DNA of 64,000 nt from Kordiimonas laminariae (GCF_023008165.1 NZ_JAKQZA010000001.1:606796-670795); one strand, 5' to 3'. Numbered from the stretch's first letter, positions 10,073-19,904 are shown. Notes: a model not told the origin generated them from the letters alone. Translations and numbers: made by a program.

Positions 10073-12043
10073 ATGAAAACTTTTTTCATGATGTGGATTG
10101 CTGGTGTTTTTCTTCTCGGAGCACAGGTTTCTTTAAAACCTGCACAGGCAGAAAACGCTGAATTATTTGCAGAGCTTCCACAATATGAGCAAGCAACCCT
10201 CTCCCCCTCAGGAGATAAAATAGCTCACATATCAACTATTGATGACACACGTTATATTGTGGTTCAGAGCCTTGTTGGCAAACAACCTATTCTCATCCCA
10301 CCATACAAAAAGCTATTGCCTGAACGGCTGATGTGGGCGAATGAAGAAACACTTCTCATATGGCTGTACGTTACAAAAACAGATACCAACATCACTGTTC
10401 ACAGGCTTATTGCTCACAATGTTGTAAGAGGAAAAAGCCGCTGGCTCGGCAAACCCAATGGCAAAAAACAGGAAGCAACTTCATTCCGTGAGGAACTCGT
10501 AGATTTATTACCGAACGACCCCAAGCATGTACTCATCAGCCTCGATTCACAAGACAACTTTCAACGTACGATCTATAAATCCAACCTAACAACTGGCAAA
10601 CATTTGTTGAGAGAAAAAGGCGGCAAGCGCGGTATTCAAACCTGGGTTACTGATCATAATTCAGAGGTACGGTTTGGTTACGGTTCAGACAGACGCAGCA
10701 GCAAAGCAATTTTCACAGATCGTGATAGAACAGGAACCGTCTACAAAACCCGCGCCAGTGAATGGATCAACCTTAACAAACAAAGCTGGTTTGACGGTCT
10801 CTATTTCATTGGATTCACCGATAATACCAACATCATATTGGTAGAATCTCTCACCCAATATGGTACTCGAGGCATTTTCCGTTTTGACATGGCTGCCAAA
10901 AAACTCCTTGAGCCCCTGTTTTCCATGCCGGGGATAGATTATTTGCGGCCTCTTACCAATCCCCTAAATGGCCATATAATCGGGGTCTCCTACCCAGAAA
11001 ACGGTTCAATAAAATACTTTTATTTCGATAAGAAAATGAAGGCCGTACAAGGTACGATAGATAAAGCATTAAAGACGACATCAAATCACATCATAAGCTT
11101 TGCGAAAGATAAGCCGCTATATCTCATCAAAAGCTCGAGCCCACATACACCAGCACAATATTACCTTTATGACCGTGCCAACAAACAAATCAGCTTATGG
11201 GCTCAAAGCTACCCAACTATGACTGAAACTGCTTTAGTTCATACAGAAACACATATCATCACCAATCGAGACAACACTCCGATTGAAACACATATAGCCT
11301 TCCCTAAAGGTTATAAAGAAAACGTGGCAATGCCAGCAATCATGATGCTGCATAATGGCTTATCCAGTTATCAGTCAACAAATTGGGATACGTATAGTGC
11401 CTATCTTAATTCACGTGGCTATATTGTCATTAAACCAAACCCGAGAGGTACGCGTGGCTTTGGTGCAGAACATGAATATGCAGCCAAAAACCAATGGGGC
11501 GGTATACCACAGGATGATATTATCGATGTCGCCAGGTGGTTAAAAAAACAAGGAATTTCAAACAATATTTGCACCATGGGTGTCTGGCATGGAGCCTACT
11601 CAACAGCCATGAGCGCAATTAAAGCCCCTGATACGTTTAAGTGTCTTATCAGCATCAACGGTATATTCGATTTAGCGGAATATAAACGTACCTATTTGGT
11701 AACACACCCAATCACACATGAATTTTGGAACGATTTCATTAGCCTGAAGAACCAACCTGATAAATTTGCCTCTCCTTACCACCGCGCCGACGAAAATAAT
11801 GTACCGGGTTTATATATTTTTGCGGACGACATTCATTCCCCATACAGTCAAAAACCAACGCGTCTGATGTATAAGCGCCTCAAAAAATTAAAAAGACGCG
11901 CAACCTATGTGGAAACGAAAGACGGCGGTATTGCACTCAATACAAAACGCTCAAGATTAAAAGCCTTAACCGCAATTAAAAAGTTCCTAGACGAGGAAAT
12001 GCCTATTCAGGAAAGCGGCATTAAACTGCGTCCTGGAAGATGA
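10073..12043 (+). CDS. S9 peptidase-like protein, array member 2: predicted catalytically dead paralogue
   Basis: A full-length (656 residues) paralogue of its neighbours, with signal peptide, propeller region and hydrolase domain, but with the active site dismantled. Where the others read G-x-S-Y-G-G, this one reads GVWHGA, putting Trp505 in place of the nucleophilic Ser. The catalytic His of DGGHS is replaced by Ile620 (DGGIA). The HGGP loop is HNGL. The reading frame is intact, and a GGGGGAAAC Shine-Dalgarno stands directly before the ATG. Overall fold markers such as KPNPRGTRGFG and ISING are kept. It is therefore a predicted pseudoenzyme and not a frameshifted pseudogene; binding, scaffolding or inhibition of a sister enzyme are possible roles, none shown by the sequence. 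Confidence 0.85.
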   Translation: MKTFFMMWIAGVFLLGAQVSLKPAQAENAELFAELPQYEQATLSPSGDKIAHISTIDDTRYIVVQSLVGKQPILIPPYKKLLPERLMWANEETLLIWLYVTKTDTNITVHRLIAHNVVRGKSRWLGKPNGKKQEATSFREELVDLLPNDPKHVLISLDSQDNFQRTIYKSNLTTGKHLLREKGGKRGIQTWVTDHNSEVRFGYGSDRRSSKAIFTDRDRTGTVYKTRASEWINLNKQSWFDGLYFIGFTDNTNIILVESLTQYGTRGIFRFDMAAKKLLEPLFSMPGIDYLRPLTNPLNGHIIGVSYPENGSIKYFYFDKKMKAVQGTIDKALKTTSNHIISFAKDKPLYLIKSSSPHTPAQYYLYDRANKQISLWAQSYPTMTETALVHTETHIITNRDNTPIETHIAFPKGYKENVAMPAIMMLHNGLSSYQSTNWDTYSAYLNSRGYIVIKPNPRGTRGFGAEHEYAAKNQWGGIPQDDIIDVARWLKKQGISNNICTMGVWHGAYSTAMSAIKAPDTFKCLISINGIFDLAEYKRTYLVTHPITHEFWNDFISLKNQPDKFASPYHRADENNVPGLYIFADDIHSPYSQKPTRLMYKRLKKLKRRATYVETKDGGIALNTKRSRLKALTAIKKFLDEEMPIQESGIKLRPGR

Positions 12044-12171
12044 ACCTAAATGACGATTAGCGCATCAATCAACGGTTGCTCATACTTTTACTTAATCGTT
12101 ATATTTTCTCTACTAACTAAACTTAAAGATGCCATTAGTAATCCATAGTAATATATTTATAGGAGTATCCT

Positions 12172-14103
12172 GTGGGGGGATTTAAGAAATCACTATTAAT
12201 CGCCAGCGCTTTATTTTTCGCTCTGGCCCCGGGTTATGCAACAGACGAAATAATACCAGTAGAAGCCTTTTCAAACTTACCAAATCTCAGCCGCCCCAGG
12301 TTATCTCCCGATGGTAATCAGGTCGCCTATTTCGTTGATCTTCAAGGCCGCAGAGCTTTAATGATTCAACCCTTTGATGGGGAAGAGAGTCAAATTATCC
12401 CATCAGGTGAAAACACTAACCTGACCAGCTTCCGGTGGGCAAACAATCATACCATCGTTCTACAGTATGGCAGCACATGGAAACGTTTTGAGTTTAATAC
12501 AAAAACTTCCGAAACCAGAGTAACTGCTTTCAATCTGAAAACGCGTGAATATACATGGCTCGGACAACCTAAACAGAGCCGCACCAGCAATGCTACGATT
12601 TACACATCACAAAACGAACGTATCGTAGATATGCTCCCACACGATCCCAAGTACATCCTAATGCAAATGGATTTTGAACTTGATGGCCGATCATCTGTCT
12701 ACAAAGTGAACGTAAAAAATGGTCGCAAGCGTGAAATCATTCAAGATCGCCCTGGTATTCAACAGTGGTTCACGGATCAAAACTCGGAAGTCCGCCTTGG
12801 ATTAGGGTATTATGATGATGAATTCCGCATTACCTTTAAAAACCATAAGGGCAACTGGGAAAGCCTAAACCAGGTTGATTGGTATAAAACATACGACATC
12901 GAAGGCTTTACCGCACAACCTAATGTTATTTATGTCAGCGGCCCATCTGAACACGGCACTGACGGATTATATACGCTAGACCTGAATTCAGGCAAAATTA
13001 TTGATACTCTCTTTGAACATAAAGATGTTGATATGAGTAACATTGTAACCCATCCAGTCACCGGAGTAGTTATTGGCGTTGGTTACACTACAGATTTTTA
13101 CCGGGTGAAGTTTTTCGATAAAACCATGGCAAAAATCCAGCGTAGCATTGCCAAAGTCTTAAAGAAGGATATTACCACCCTTACCCATGCGGCAAAAGAA
13201 CAGGAACGCTATCTTTTCCTGTCTTCCAGTGATCAAAATCCTGGCACCTATTATCTTTATGATCGCGGACTAAAAGCTCTCAACGTCATAGCTCCTGTAC
13301 GTGCTCATATTATTCCAGAGCAAATGGGCACCGTTAAAATGGTGAACATAACCGCTCGAGACTCCATAAATATTCCAAGCTTTCTTACTTTCCCAGCAGG
13401 TAAAGAAGACACCAAGAGTCTTCCGGCAATTATTTTACCTCATGGAGGCCCTTTCGGGGTCAGAGATGATGCACATTGGGACTATTGGGCCCAATTTTAT
13501 GCCAGTCGCGGCTACATCGTATTGCAGCCCAATTTTCGTGGATCTGGAGGATATGGCCGGACACACCGCTACTCTGGTTTCAATCAGTGGGGCGGCAAAA
13601 TGCAAGATGATCTAACAGATGCCACTAAATGGCTTATCAGTGAAGGCTACGCTGACCCTGAGCGTATTTGCATTGTTGGTGGATCTTATGGTGGTTATGC
13701 ATCCCTCATGGGTCTGATTACCGAACCTGATCTATATAAATGTGCGATCTCTATTAATGGTGTAACCAATCTGCCGCGTATAAAACGTGATGACAAAAAC
13801 AATAGTATTGGCGGTAGAAACTGGATTAAACGTATGGGCCTAGATGGCGTGGATGATGAACAGGTATCACCCTATCATAGGGCACAAGAAATCAAAGTTC
13901 CGGTCATGCTTATCTCTGCGGAGGATGATACGCGCGTTTCATATCGACAGTCGGGTCAAATGCATACTCGACTCAGAGAACTAGGTAAGGATTCCACTTA
14001 TATCAAACTGGATGACGGTGGTCACAGCTTGGTCACGGCGAAAGCACGTCATACGCTCCTAACCGAAACAGAAAAATTTCTTCAAAAACACATCGGAAAC
14101 TAA
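12172..14103 (+). CDS. Secreted S9 family peptidase, array member 3
   Basis: Starts at GTG, with AGGAG 6 bases upstream; no in-frame ATG lies near the signal peptide. The signal peptide ends around GYATDE (residue 23). The mature protein begins DEIIPVEAFSNLP, almost the same as member 4, which makes these two the closest pair of the array. The catalytic Ser505 is in GGSYGG, the acidic DD in AEDDTRV and His618 in DGGHS; HGGP and QPNFRGSGGYG are complete. This is a predicted active periplasmic or secreted oligopeptidase or dipeptidyl-peptidase-like enzyme; exact specificity is not determinable here. It lies 128 bases after member 2. Confidence 0.88.
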   Translation: MGGFKKSLLIASALFFALAPGYATDEIIPVEAFSNLPNLSRPRLSPDGNQVAYFVDLQGRRALMIQPFDGEESQIIPSGENTNLTSFRWANNHTIVLQYGSTWKRFEFNTKTSETRVTAFNLKTREYTWLGQPKQSRTSNATIYTSQNERIVDMLPHDPKYILMQMDFELDGRSSVYKVNVKNGRKREIIQDRPGIQQWFTDQNSEVRLGLGYYDDEFRITFKNHKGNWESLNQVDWYKTYDIEGFTAQPNVIYVSGPSEHGTDGLYTLDLNSGKIIDTLFEHKDVDMSNIVTHPVTGVVIGVGYTTDFYRVKFFDKTMAKIQRSIAKVLKKDITTLTHAAKEQERYLFLSSSDQNPGTYYLYDRGLKALNVIAPVRAHIIPEQMGTVKMVNITARDSINIPSFLTFPAGKEDTKSLPAIILPHGGPFGVRDDAHWDYWAQFYASRGYIVLQPNFRGSGGYGRTHRYSGFNQWGGKMQDDLTDATKWLISEGYADPERICIVGGSYGGYASLMGLITEPDLYKCAISINGVTNLPRIKRDDKNNSIGGRNWIKRMGLDGVDDEQVSPYHRAQEIKVPVMLISAEDDTRVSYRQSGQMHTRLRELGKDSTYIKLDDGGHSLVTAKARHTLLTETEKFLQKHIGN

Positions 14104-14311
14104 TCTATTGTTTTTATATGCAATTAACTAAAGAGTTGCCGCTTTGGCGGCTGCTCATATTTTCCTATCTACAGATGAACAATAACCGCACACCAAGCCT
14201 TTGCGAACTAAAGTCTTACACTTTAGGAATAATGATGTATAACTCTTGTTGGGGGTAGAAGTCGCCAGATCTTCTACAAAATTGGGCATTCTTATTTTTC
14301 GGGGGAGAAAT

Positions 14312-16225
14312 ATGCTTAGATTTTTGTGCGTATTCACTGCACTTTTCTTCACAATATCCATGGAAGCAAGTGTACTTGCAAAAGACGAAATCATACCAGT
14401 TGAAGCTTTCTCAAAGCTTCCAAATATCAGTCAGCCAAAACTATCACCTAGCGGAACAAAGCTAGGTTTCTTTATCGACCTGAAAGGGAAAAGTGCCCTT
14501 TTTGTGCAAAATATTGACGGTGAGAACCCAAAGGTTATTCCGGCACCTGCAAATACCAGTATTGAGGCCTTCTACTGGAAAACCGACAATATCATGATTT
14601 TAACATCAGGCGGCACCAGTAAACGTGATGAATTTCGCACAAAGGTGCATGAAACACGGGTTCAATCATACAATCTAAAGAAAAACAAACTTCGTTGGCT
14701 TGCTAAACCGAAGAAAAACAAGCGAATGTCACAGAACGAGCGTATCGTGGATCTTCTTATTGATGATCCTGATCATGTGCTTCTGCAAATGGATTTTGAG
14801 CTTGATGGCGCTTCAACCGTTTACAAAGCAAATGTTCATTCTGGTAAATATCGCTCCGTTAAACCTGCACGTCAGGGTATTCAAAACTGGTTTACAGATT
14901 ACAGTTCTGAAGTACGCCTAGGCACAGGTTTCTCAGGAGAAACATTTAACATTCGCTTTAAAAATACTAAAGGCGAATGGCGGGATCTTACGAACACTAG
15001 CTGGTATCAGAAATACACATTTGAAGGTTTCACAACAGATCCAAATATCATTTATGTAAGTGGCCAAACAGATCACGGTACTAATGGCCTTTTCACTCTT
15101 GATCTACAATCCGGTGAAATTGTGGAAAGACTGTTCACCCACGAAATGGTCGATATGGATTTTATTACTTTAAATCCTATCACGAACAAGCCAGCAGGCG
15201 TGACATACACAACTGATTTCCAGCACACGAAATATTTCGATAAAACACTATCAAAAATTCAGCGCAGTATTGCTAAGGCTCTTAAGAGCAAAAACGTTAC
15301 ATTGATCAGCTCTGCCCGCGACAGAGAGCTCTATATGTTTGTGCTCTCTAATGATACGGACCCTGGCAGTTATTATGTATATGACCGGGAAAATAAAAAA
15401 CTGGGTTATTTCGCTTCAGCCAGAGATTTCATTGATCCGAAACAAATGGCTTCAGTATTATCTGTAAACGTCCCAACCCGGGATGATGATGCAGTACCTA
15501 CATACATCACCGTACCAAATGGCATTGAAACACCGAAAAACATGCCAACGATTATCCTACCACACGGTGGTCCATACGGTGTCAGAGATGATGCACACTG
15601 GAATTACTGGACACAGTTTTATGCAAGCCGTGGATACTTGGTAGTTCAGCCTAATTTCCGTGGTTCCGGCGGTTATGGCGACCACCACTATGCCAAAGGC
15701 GTAAAACAGTGGGGTGGTTTGATGCAAGACGATGTTACTGACGCAACAAAGTGGGTTATTGATCAAGGTTATGCTGATCCTGAAAAAGTATGCATTGTTG
15801 GCTGGTCATATGGTGGCTACGCCTCACTTATGGGACCCATCAAGGAACCGGGTCTTTATAAATGTGCTATTTCCATCAACGGTGTTGCCAATCTACCTCG
15901 TCTCAAAGTAACTGACAAAAAAAGCGCTATTGGTGGTAGTGCCTGGATCAAACGAATGGGGCACGAGGACAAAAACGATAGGGACGTTTCCCCTTATCAC
16001 CGTGCATCCGAGTTCAACGTTCCTGTGATGCTTATCGCAACAAAAGATGACGCTCGTGTTCCATATGAACATTCAGCTGATATGCATAAAGCACTGAAAA
16101 AGCAGGGTACAAAGAGCGAATATATCCTGTTCGAAGAAGGCGGGCATTCCATGTATACCTCTGACAACAGAAAGAAGATGTTGGAAGCAACAGAGAAGTT
16201 CCTGAAAGAACATCTTGGTAGCTAA
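14312..16225 (+). CDS. Secreted S9 family peptidase, array member 4
   Basis: The ATG at 14312 is chosen because GGGGGAGA lies 5 bases upstream and a signal peptide (MLRFLCVFTALFFTIS, cleavage near VLAKDE) starts here. An upstream ORF extension to 14246 adds 22 residues with no export signal. The catalytic Ser499 is in GWSYGG, the acidic pair in KDDARVP and His612 in EGGHS. Overall 637 residues. Sequence blocks such as DEIIPVEAFS, DFELDGAS and HGGPYGVRDDAHW are shared with member 3, indicating a recent duplication. It is followed after 41 bases by a DUF3667 gene. Confidence 0.88.
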   Translation: MLRFLCVFTALFFTISMEASVLAKDEIIPVEAFSKLPNISQPKLSPSGTKLGFFIDLKGKSALFVQNIDGENPKVIPAPANTSIEAFYWKTDNIMILTSGGTSKRDEFRTKVHETRVQSYNLKKNKLRWLAKPKKNKRMSQNERIVDLLIDDPDHVLLQMDFELDGASTVYKANVHSGKYRSVKPARQGIQNWFTDYSSEVRLGTGFSGETFNIRFKNTKGEWRDLTNTSWYQKYTFEGFTTDPNIIYVSGQTDHGTNGLFTLDLQSGEIVERLFTHEMVDMDFITLNPITNKPAGVTYTTDFQHTKYFDKTLSKIQRSIAKALKSKNVTLISSARDRELYMFVLSNDTDPGSYYVYDRENKKLGYFASARDFIDPKQMASVLSVNVPTRDDDAVPTYITVPNGIETPKNMPTIILPHGGPYGVRDDAHWNYWTQFYASRGYLVVQPNFRGSGGYGDHHYAKGVKQWGGLMQDDVTDATKWVIDQGYADPEKVCIVGWSYGGYASLMGPIKEPGLYKCAISINGVANLPRLKVTDKKSAIGGSAWIKRMGHEDKNDRDVSPYHRASEFNVPVMLIATKDDARVPYEHSADMHKALKKQGTKSEYILFEEGGHSMYTSDNRKKMLEATEKFLKEHLGS

Positions 16226-16266
16226 GATATTTTGCGTATAGCCAAATAAAATTTAATGAGGCCAGC

Positions 16267-17073
16267 ATGACAGTATTTTCACCGCATGAAGGAACATGTG
16301 TAAATTGCGAAAATACCATTACTGGCCTCTACTGCAATCAGTGTGGGCAAAAAGCCAATACCCAGCGACTTGAGATTAAGACACTTCTTGGTGGTGCTTT
16401 TAAAGCGCTTATGGAACTGGATTCCAAAGTATTCCGTACGATTAAAGAACTTACACTGAACCCCGGCCAAGTTGCTCTTAATTACATAGGCGGTGCGCGC
16501 GTTGCTTACCTGAACCCGGTGAAATACTGCATCACTATTTTTGCACTTATTCTGGCGATCATGCATCTCTCTGGCCAAATTGACCAAACTGTAGAGAAAG
16601 TAACCACAGCCAATCTGGCTTGGCAGGAACAATCAAAAGACTTAAATGATGCTGTTCTGAAGTATGCAAAAGCGCGGCAAAAAGCCACCGTTGAGGTTTA
16701 CTCAGAGTATCTTCAGCCAATGCAATTGATACTGATCCCAATTGCAGCTCTTTTCCTGAGATTACTACACTATAGAAAACGCAGAAACTATGCCGAGATT
16801 GCCAGTTTTCTCTGCTATATCTTCGCGCATACGGCCCTGATTAATATTCCCATTCTTCTCGCTATGCTTCTTTTCGGCATGCTTTCTTATTTTAATTTGT
16901 GGGTTTATTCAGCGGTTCTGCTGTTCATGTTTGCGTATGGTTCAAAAATTTTCTTTAAGCTAACTTGGCCTGGCTTGTTGATCTCTCTGCTTTTATCCAC
17001 AGCGGTATATTTTGCCTTAGCCGGTTTAACTATATCCGTTGCAGCAGAACTAAGGATGGCTGGTTATATATAA
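16267..17073 (+). CDS. DUF3667-type protein: N-terminal zinc ribbon plus membrane helices
   Basis: The N-terminus holds two Cys pairs (CVNC and CNQC, residues 13-29) spaced like a zinc ribbon. These are followed by a conserved stretch LNPGQVALNYIGGARVAYLNPVKYC that is typical of DUF3667 proteins. The rest is a first membrane segment, a charged soluble loop (about residues 105-150) and several more transmembrane helices. The function of the family is not established. It lies 41 bases after the last S9 peptidase in the same direction and could be cotranscribed with it, and it converges with the CitE-like gene. Confidence 0.75.
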   Translation: MTVFSPHEGTCVNCENTITGLYCNQCGQKANTQRLEIKTLLGGAFKALMELDSKVFRTIKELTLNPGQVALNYIGGARVAYLNPVKYCITIFALILAIMHLSGQIDQTVEKVTTANLAWQEQSKDLNDAVLKYAKARQKATVEVYSEYLQPMQLILIPIAALFLRLLHYRKRRNYAEIASFLCYIFAHTALINIPILLAMLLFGMLSYFNLWVYSAVLLFMFAYGSKIFFKLTWPGLLISLLLSTAVYFALAGLTISVAAELRMAGYI

Positions 17074-17087
17074 AAGCCGATGTACTG

Positions 17088-17972
17088 CTAGCCTCCAATA
17101 TCAGCAATTGCTTCAGCAGCTGCCTTTATCTTTCTGGCCTGCTCCACATGCAGTTCTTCAATCATCTTACCGTCCAGCACCGCCACACCTTTGCCATCAG
17201 CCTTCGCTTTATCAAAGGCACTAATCATGCGTTCCGCAAAGGCAACTTCTTCAATGGATGGAGCAAAAACATTATTCGCCGTTTCAATCTGCGAAGGATG
17301 GATAAGGGTTTTACCGTCAAACCCCATTGCCTTCGCCTGTTCGCATTCAGCATGTAGCCCTTCAGTGTTTTTAAAATCATTATAAACACCATCCAGAATA
17401 GTAATATCTCGTGTACGTGCCGCGAGCATGGCAAGCCCAAGAGCTGTAATGACTGGCTCCCTTGATGGCGTATGGCTTGCCCCCAAATCTTTCACTAAAT
17501 CATTGGTACCAATCACTACACACTTAAGCCGTTCTGACGCGCCCACAATTTCCTGTGCGTTCAAGAACCCAAGTGGTGTTTCCATCATGGCCCAAATCGC
17601 TGTATCCATATCGCCTTGAGCCAAAAGAGCACCAGCAATGGCTTTCACATCATTCGCGGTTTCAATCTTAGGCACTAAAATAGCATCCGGTTTAACAGAT
17701 GCCGCGGCGACCAGATCATCTTGCCACCAATCAGTATTCAAGCCATTGATGCGAATGATACGCTCCCTATGGCCGTACTCACCAAATTTGATGGTGGCTA
17801 CTGCCTGTTCTCGTGCTTCTTCCTTAGCGTCCGGGCTAACCGCATCTTCGAGATCAAAAATCACAGCGTCACAGGCCAGTGTTTTCGCTTTTTCAAGTGC
17901 ACGTGCGTTACTGGCAGGCATAAATAGAACACTGCGGCGGGGACGGAAATCAGACACGGACATATCCTTCAT
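17088..17972 (-). CDS. CoA ester lyase, CitE/HpcH-HpaI aldolase family
   Basis: Begins RPRRSVLFMPASNARALEKA and continues CDAVIFDLEDAVSPDAK, the signature N-terminal half of CitE-like (beta-malyl-CoA lyase / malyl-CoA thioesterase / citramalyl-CoA lyase) TIM barrels. Glu/Asp metal ligands and GFDGKTLIHPSQI near the C-terminus complete the pattern. No citD/citF or glyoxylate-cycle genes are nearby, so a stand-alone lyase or malyl-CoA thioesterase is more likely than a citrate lyase subunit. The longest reading starts at 17999, but that ATG lies inside the terminator of the upstream gene, so I use ATG 17972. ATG 17963, at the family-typical start, is equally possible. Neither has a well-spaced Shine-Dalgarno. 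Confidence 0.85.
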   Translation of the reverse strand: MKDMSVSDFRPRRSVLFMPASNARALEKAKTLACDAVIFDLEDAVSPDAKEEAREQAVATIKFGEYGHRERIIRINGLNTDWWQDDLVAAASVKPDAILVPKIETANDVKAIAGALLAQGDMDTAIWAMMETPLGFLNAQEIVGASERLKCVVIGTNDLVKDLGASHTPSREPVITALGLAMLAARTRDITILDGVYNDFKNTEGLHAECEQAKAMGFDGKTLIHPSQIETANNVFAPSIEEVAFAERMISAFDKAKADGKGVAVLDGKMIEELHVEQARKIKAAAEAIADIGG

Positions 17973-17983
17973 AAGGGTAAACG

Positions 17984-18013
17984 AAAAAAGCCCGGGCATT
18001 GTACCCGGGCTTT
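17984..18013 (-). terminator. Rho-independent terminator of the M2 peptidase gene
   Basis: A perfect 10-bp stem, AAAGCCCGGG with CCCGGGCTTT, closes a 7-base loop and is followed on the minus strand by six T. It begins 37 bases after the peptidase stop and overlaps the longest-ORF start of the next gene, which argues against that start. Confidence 0.9.
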
Positions 18014-18050
18014 CGCAATAATCCAGTACTGGATTATCTATTGCGGCAAT

Positions 18051-19880
18051 TTACCAACCACACGAACGGTTTTTGTTTTGCTCATCAAGCCACTCTTTAA
18101 GCGGCGCGAAATACGCCACCACGGAAGAACCATTCATCTCACGTGTTCCTGTAAACACTTCAAGAGCATCAGGCCACGGTTTTGATGAACCTAGTTCCTG
18201 CATCGCCTTGAACTTTGCACCAACTTCCTTGTTGCCGTAGATGGAACAACGGTGCAGCGGTCCTTCCCAACCTGCATCTTCACAGGCTGTCTGGTGGAAT
18301 TGGAACTGCAGAATATGCGCCAGGAAGTAACGTGTGTAAGATGTGTTATTCGGGATATGATATTTAGCACCCGGATCAAACGCATCAGCTGGGCGCTCAT
18401 TCGGTGCTTTCACACCCTGGTATTTCTCACGCAGTTGCCACCAGGCATCATTGTAGCCTGCTGGTGTTACTTCACCAGAAAACACCTTCCAGCGCCACTG
18501 ATCAACCATCAAACCAAACGGCAGAAATGCCACCTTTTCAAGCGCCTGCTTCATAAGAAGTGGAATATCTGCATCAGCCGAAGGCACTTCATCAATCAAG
18601 CCAATTGTTTTCAGATATTCGGGTGTAATGGAAAGCGCGATCATATCACCGATAGCTTCATGGAAACCACCGTGCGCACCGCCTTGATCAAGACCAGACT
18701 GATGTTTGTAAGCACGCTGGTAGATGTTATGGCCAACTTCATGGTGCATGGTTGCAAAATCTTCACCATTCACCTTCGTACACATCTTAATCCGGATATC
18801 ATCCTTAGCATCCAGGTTCCATGCAGAAGCATGGCACTGCACTTCCCGGTCACGCGGTTTTACAAACAGTGAACGTTCCCAGAATGTATCCGGCAGTGGT
18901 TCAAAACCAAGCGACTGGAAGAAGTCGTCCGCCGCACCCGCCATTTTCCTCGCGTCATACCCATTGGCTACAAGGCGCTCAGTGAGATCAAAGGTTTTAG
19001 CGTCACCCTCAGGCTTCACCATATCATAGATATTACCCCAGCTCTGTGCCCACATATTGCCAAGCAGGTGCGCTGGAATAGCTTCAGTTTTTGAAACAAC
19101 TTCATCGCCATAGTTTTCATTAAGCTTGGCCCGTACATGACAGTGAAGAGCATCATAAAGCGGCTTCACCTGTCCCCAAAGACGGTCAGCTTCACCGGCG
19201 AAATCTTCCATTTCATACTGGCCGCGCCACATGCCGCCAATATCATCAAAGCCCATTTCAACGGCGCCTTCGTTTGCAATTTCCACCATGCGCGCATATT
19301 GATCTTTCATCGGCCCAGAAACTTCACGCCAGCCATCCCATGCTTCAAGAAGCTTGGCAGGATCACGTTCTTTTGCGAGCACATCAGAAGCATCACCAAG
19401 TGTAGCTTCTTTACCGTCCAGCGTAAGCTTACCCGTTGCATATGTTGCCCCAAGGTTTGCTTTGATGGTCGCAAGCTCTGCAGTGCGCTCTTTATTCTGG
19501 GGAGCTGGCAGATCAAGAAGGAACTTCAACTTGTTAAACTTCCGGCGTAGTTCAGCAGGCATTTCAACATCATTGAAGCGCTTTGCCTTTGTAGCCAGAT
19601 CAACGGTAAGAAGCGTGAATTTTTCATCAGCACTTGCAGCCAGTTGGTTTGTATCTGTGGTTACGAAATTTGCTTGTACCCAAAGAGCGCGGCCATAGGC
19701 CAAACCTTCAGCATCCAGCTGTTTTTCCGCATCCAAGATAAAAGCCTGAGCTTCCGCAAGCGTTGGCGCTTCTACTTTCGCAATTCGGGTATCAGCAGCA
19801 TTATCAAAACATGCTGCCAGCATCAGTGATGCAGCCGTTAACACCGCAACTTTGGATAATCCGGATTTCATATTCCTCAT
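18051..19880 (-). CDS. M2 family peptidyl-dipeptidase lipoprotein (ACE-like)
   Basis: A zinc metallopeptidase of the angiotensin-converting-enzyme family, which removes C-terminal dipeptides. The zinc motif HEVGH covers residues 380-384 and the downstream HEAIGD supplies the third ligand. The N-terminus is a lipoprotein signal with lipobox LAAC, so the mature protein is membrane-anchored, facing the periplasm or the outside. The start is ATG 19880: AGGAGGGG lies 6 bases upstream and the lipoprotein signal begins there. The longer reading from 19934 would place 18 residues ahead of the signal. At 609 residues it is the usual length of bacterial M2 enzymes. It probably acts with the nearby S9 peptidases in peptide use. 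Confidence 0.93.
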   Translation of the reverse strand: MRNMKSGLSKVAVLTAASLMLAACFDNAADTRIAKVEAPTLAEAQAFILDAEKQLDAEGLAYGRALWVQANFVTTDTNQLAASADEKFTLLTVDLATKAKRFNDVEMPAELRRKFNKLKFLLDLPAPQNKERTAELATIKANLGATYATGKLTLDGKEATLGDASDVLAKERDPAKLLEAWDGWREVSGPMKDQYARMVEIANEGAVEMGFDDIGGMWRGQYEMEDFAGEADRLWGQVKPLYDALHCHVRAKLNENYGDEVVSKTEAIPAHLLGNMWAQSWGNIYDMVKPEGDAKTFDLTERLVANGYDARKMAGAADDFFQSLGFEPLPDTFWERSLFVKPRDREVQCHASAWNLDAKDDIRIKMCTKVNGEDFATMHHEVGHNIYQRAYKHQSGLDQGGAHGGFHEAIGDMIALSITPEYLKTIGLIDEVPSADADIPLLMKQALEKVAFLPFGLMVDQWRWKVFSGEVTPAGYNDAWWQLREKYQGVKAPNERPADAFDPGAKYHIPNNTSYTRYFLAHILQFQFHQTACEDAGWEGPLHRCSIYGNKEVGAKFKAMQELGSSKPWPDALEVFTGTREMNGSSVVAYFAPLKEWLDEQNKNRSCGW

Positions 19881-19904
19881 ATCAAGCCCCTCCTGATAGA
19901 TATT

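Noticed and set aside
10073-12043. Array member 2 as a frameshifted pseudogene
   Set aside because: The frame is open over 656 codons with normal start and signal peptide. The loss is confined to catalytic residues, so a pseudoenzyme is the better description.
17972-17999. Upstream start for the CitE-like gene
   Set aside because: The ATG at 17999 is inside the perfect hairpin terminator of the M2 peptidase gene and would be transcribed only by read-through.
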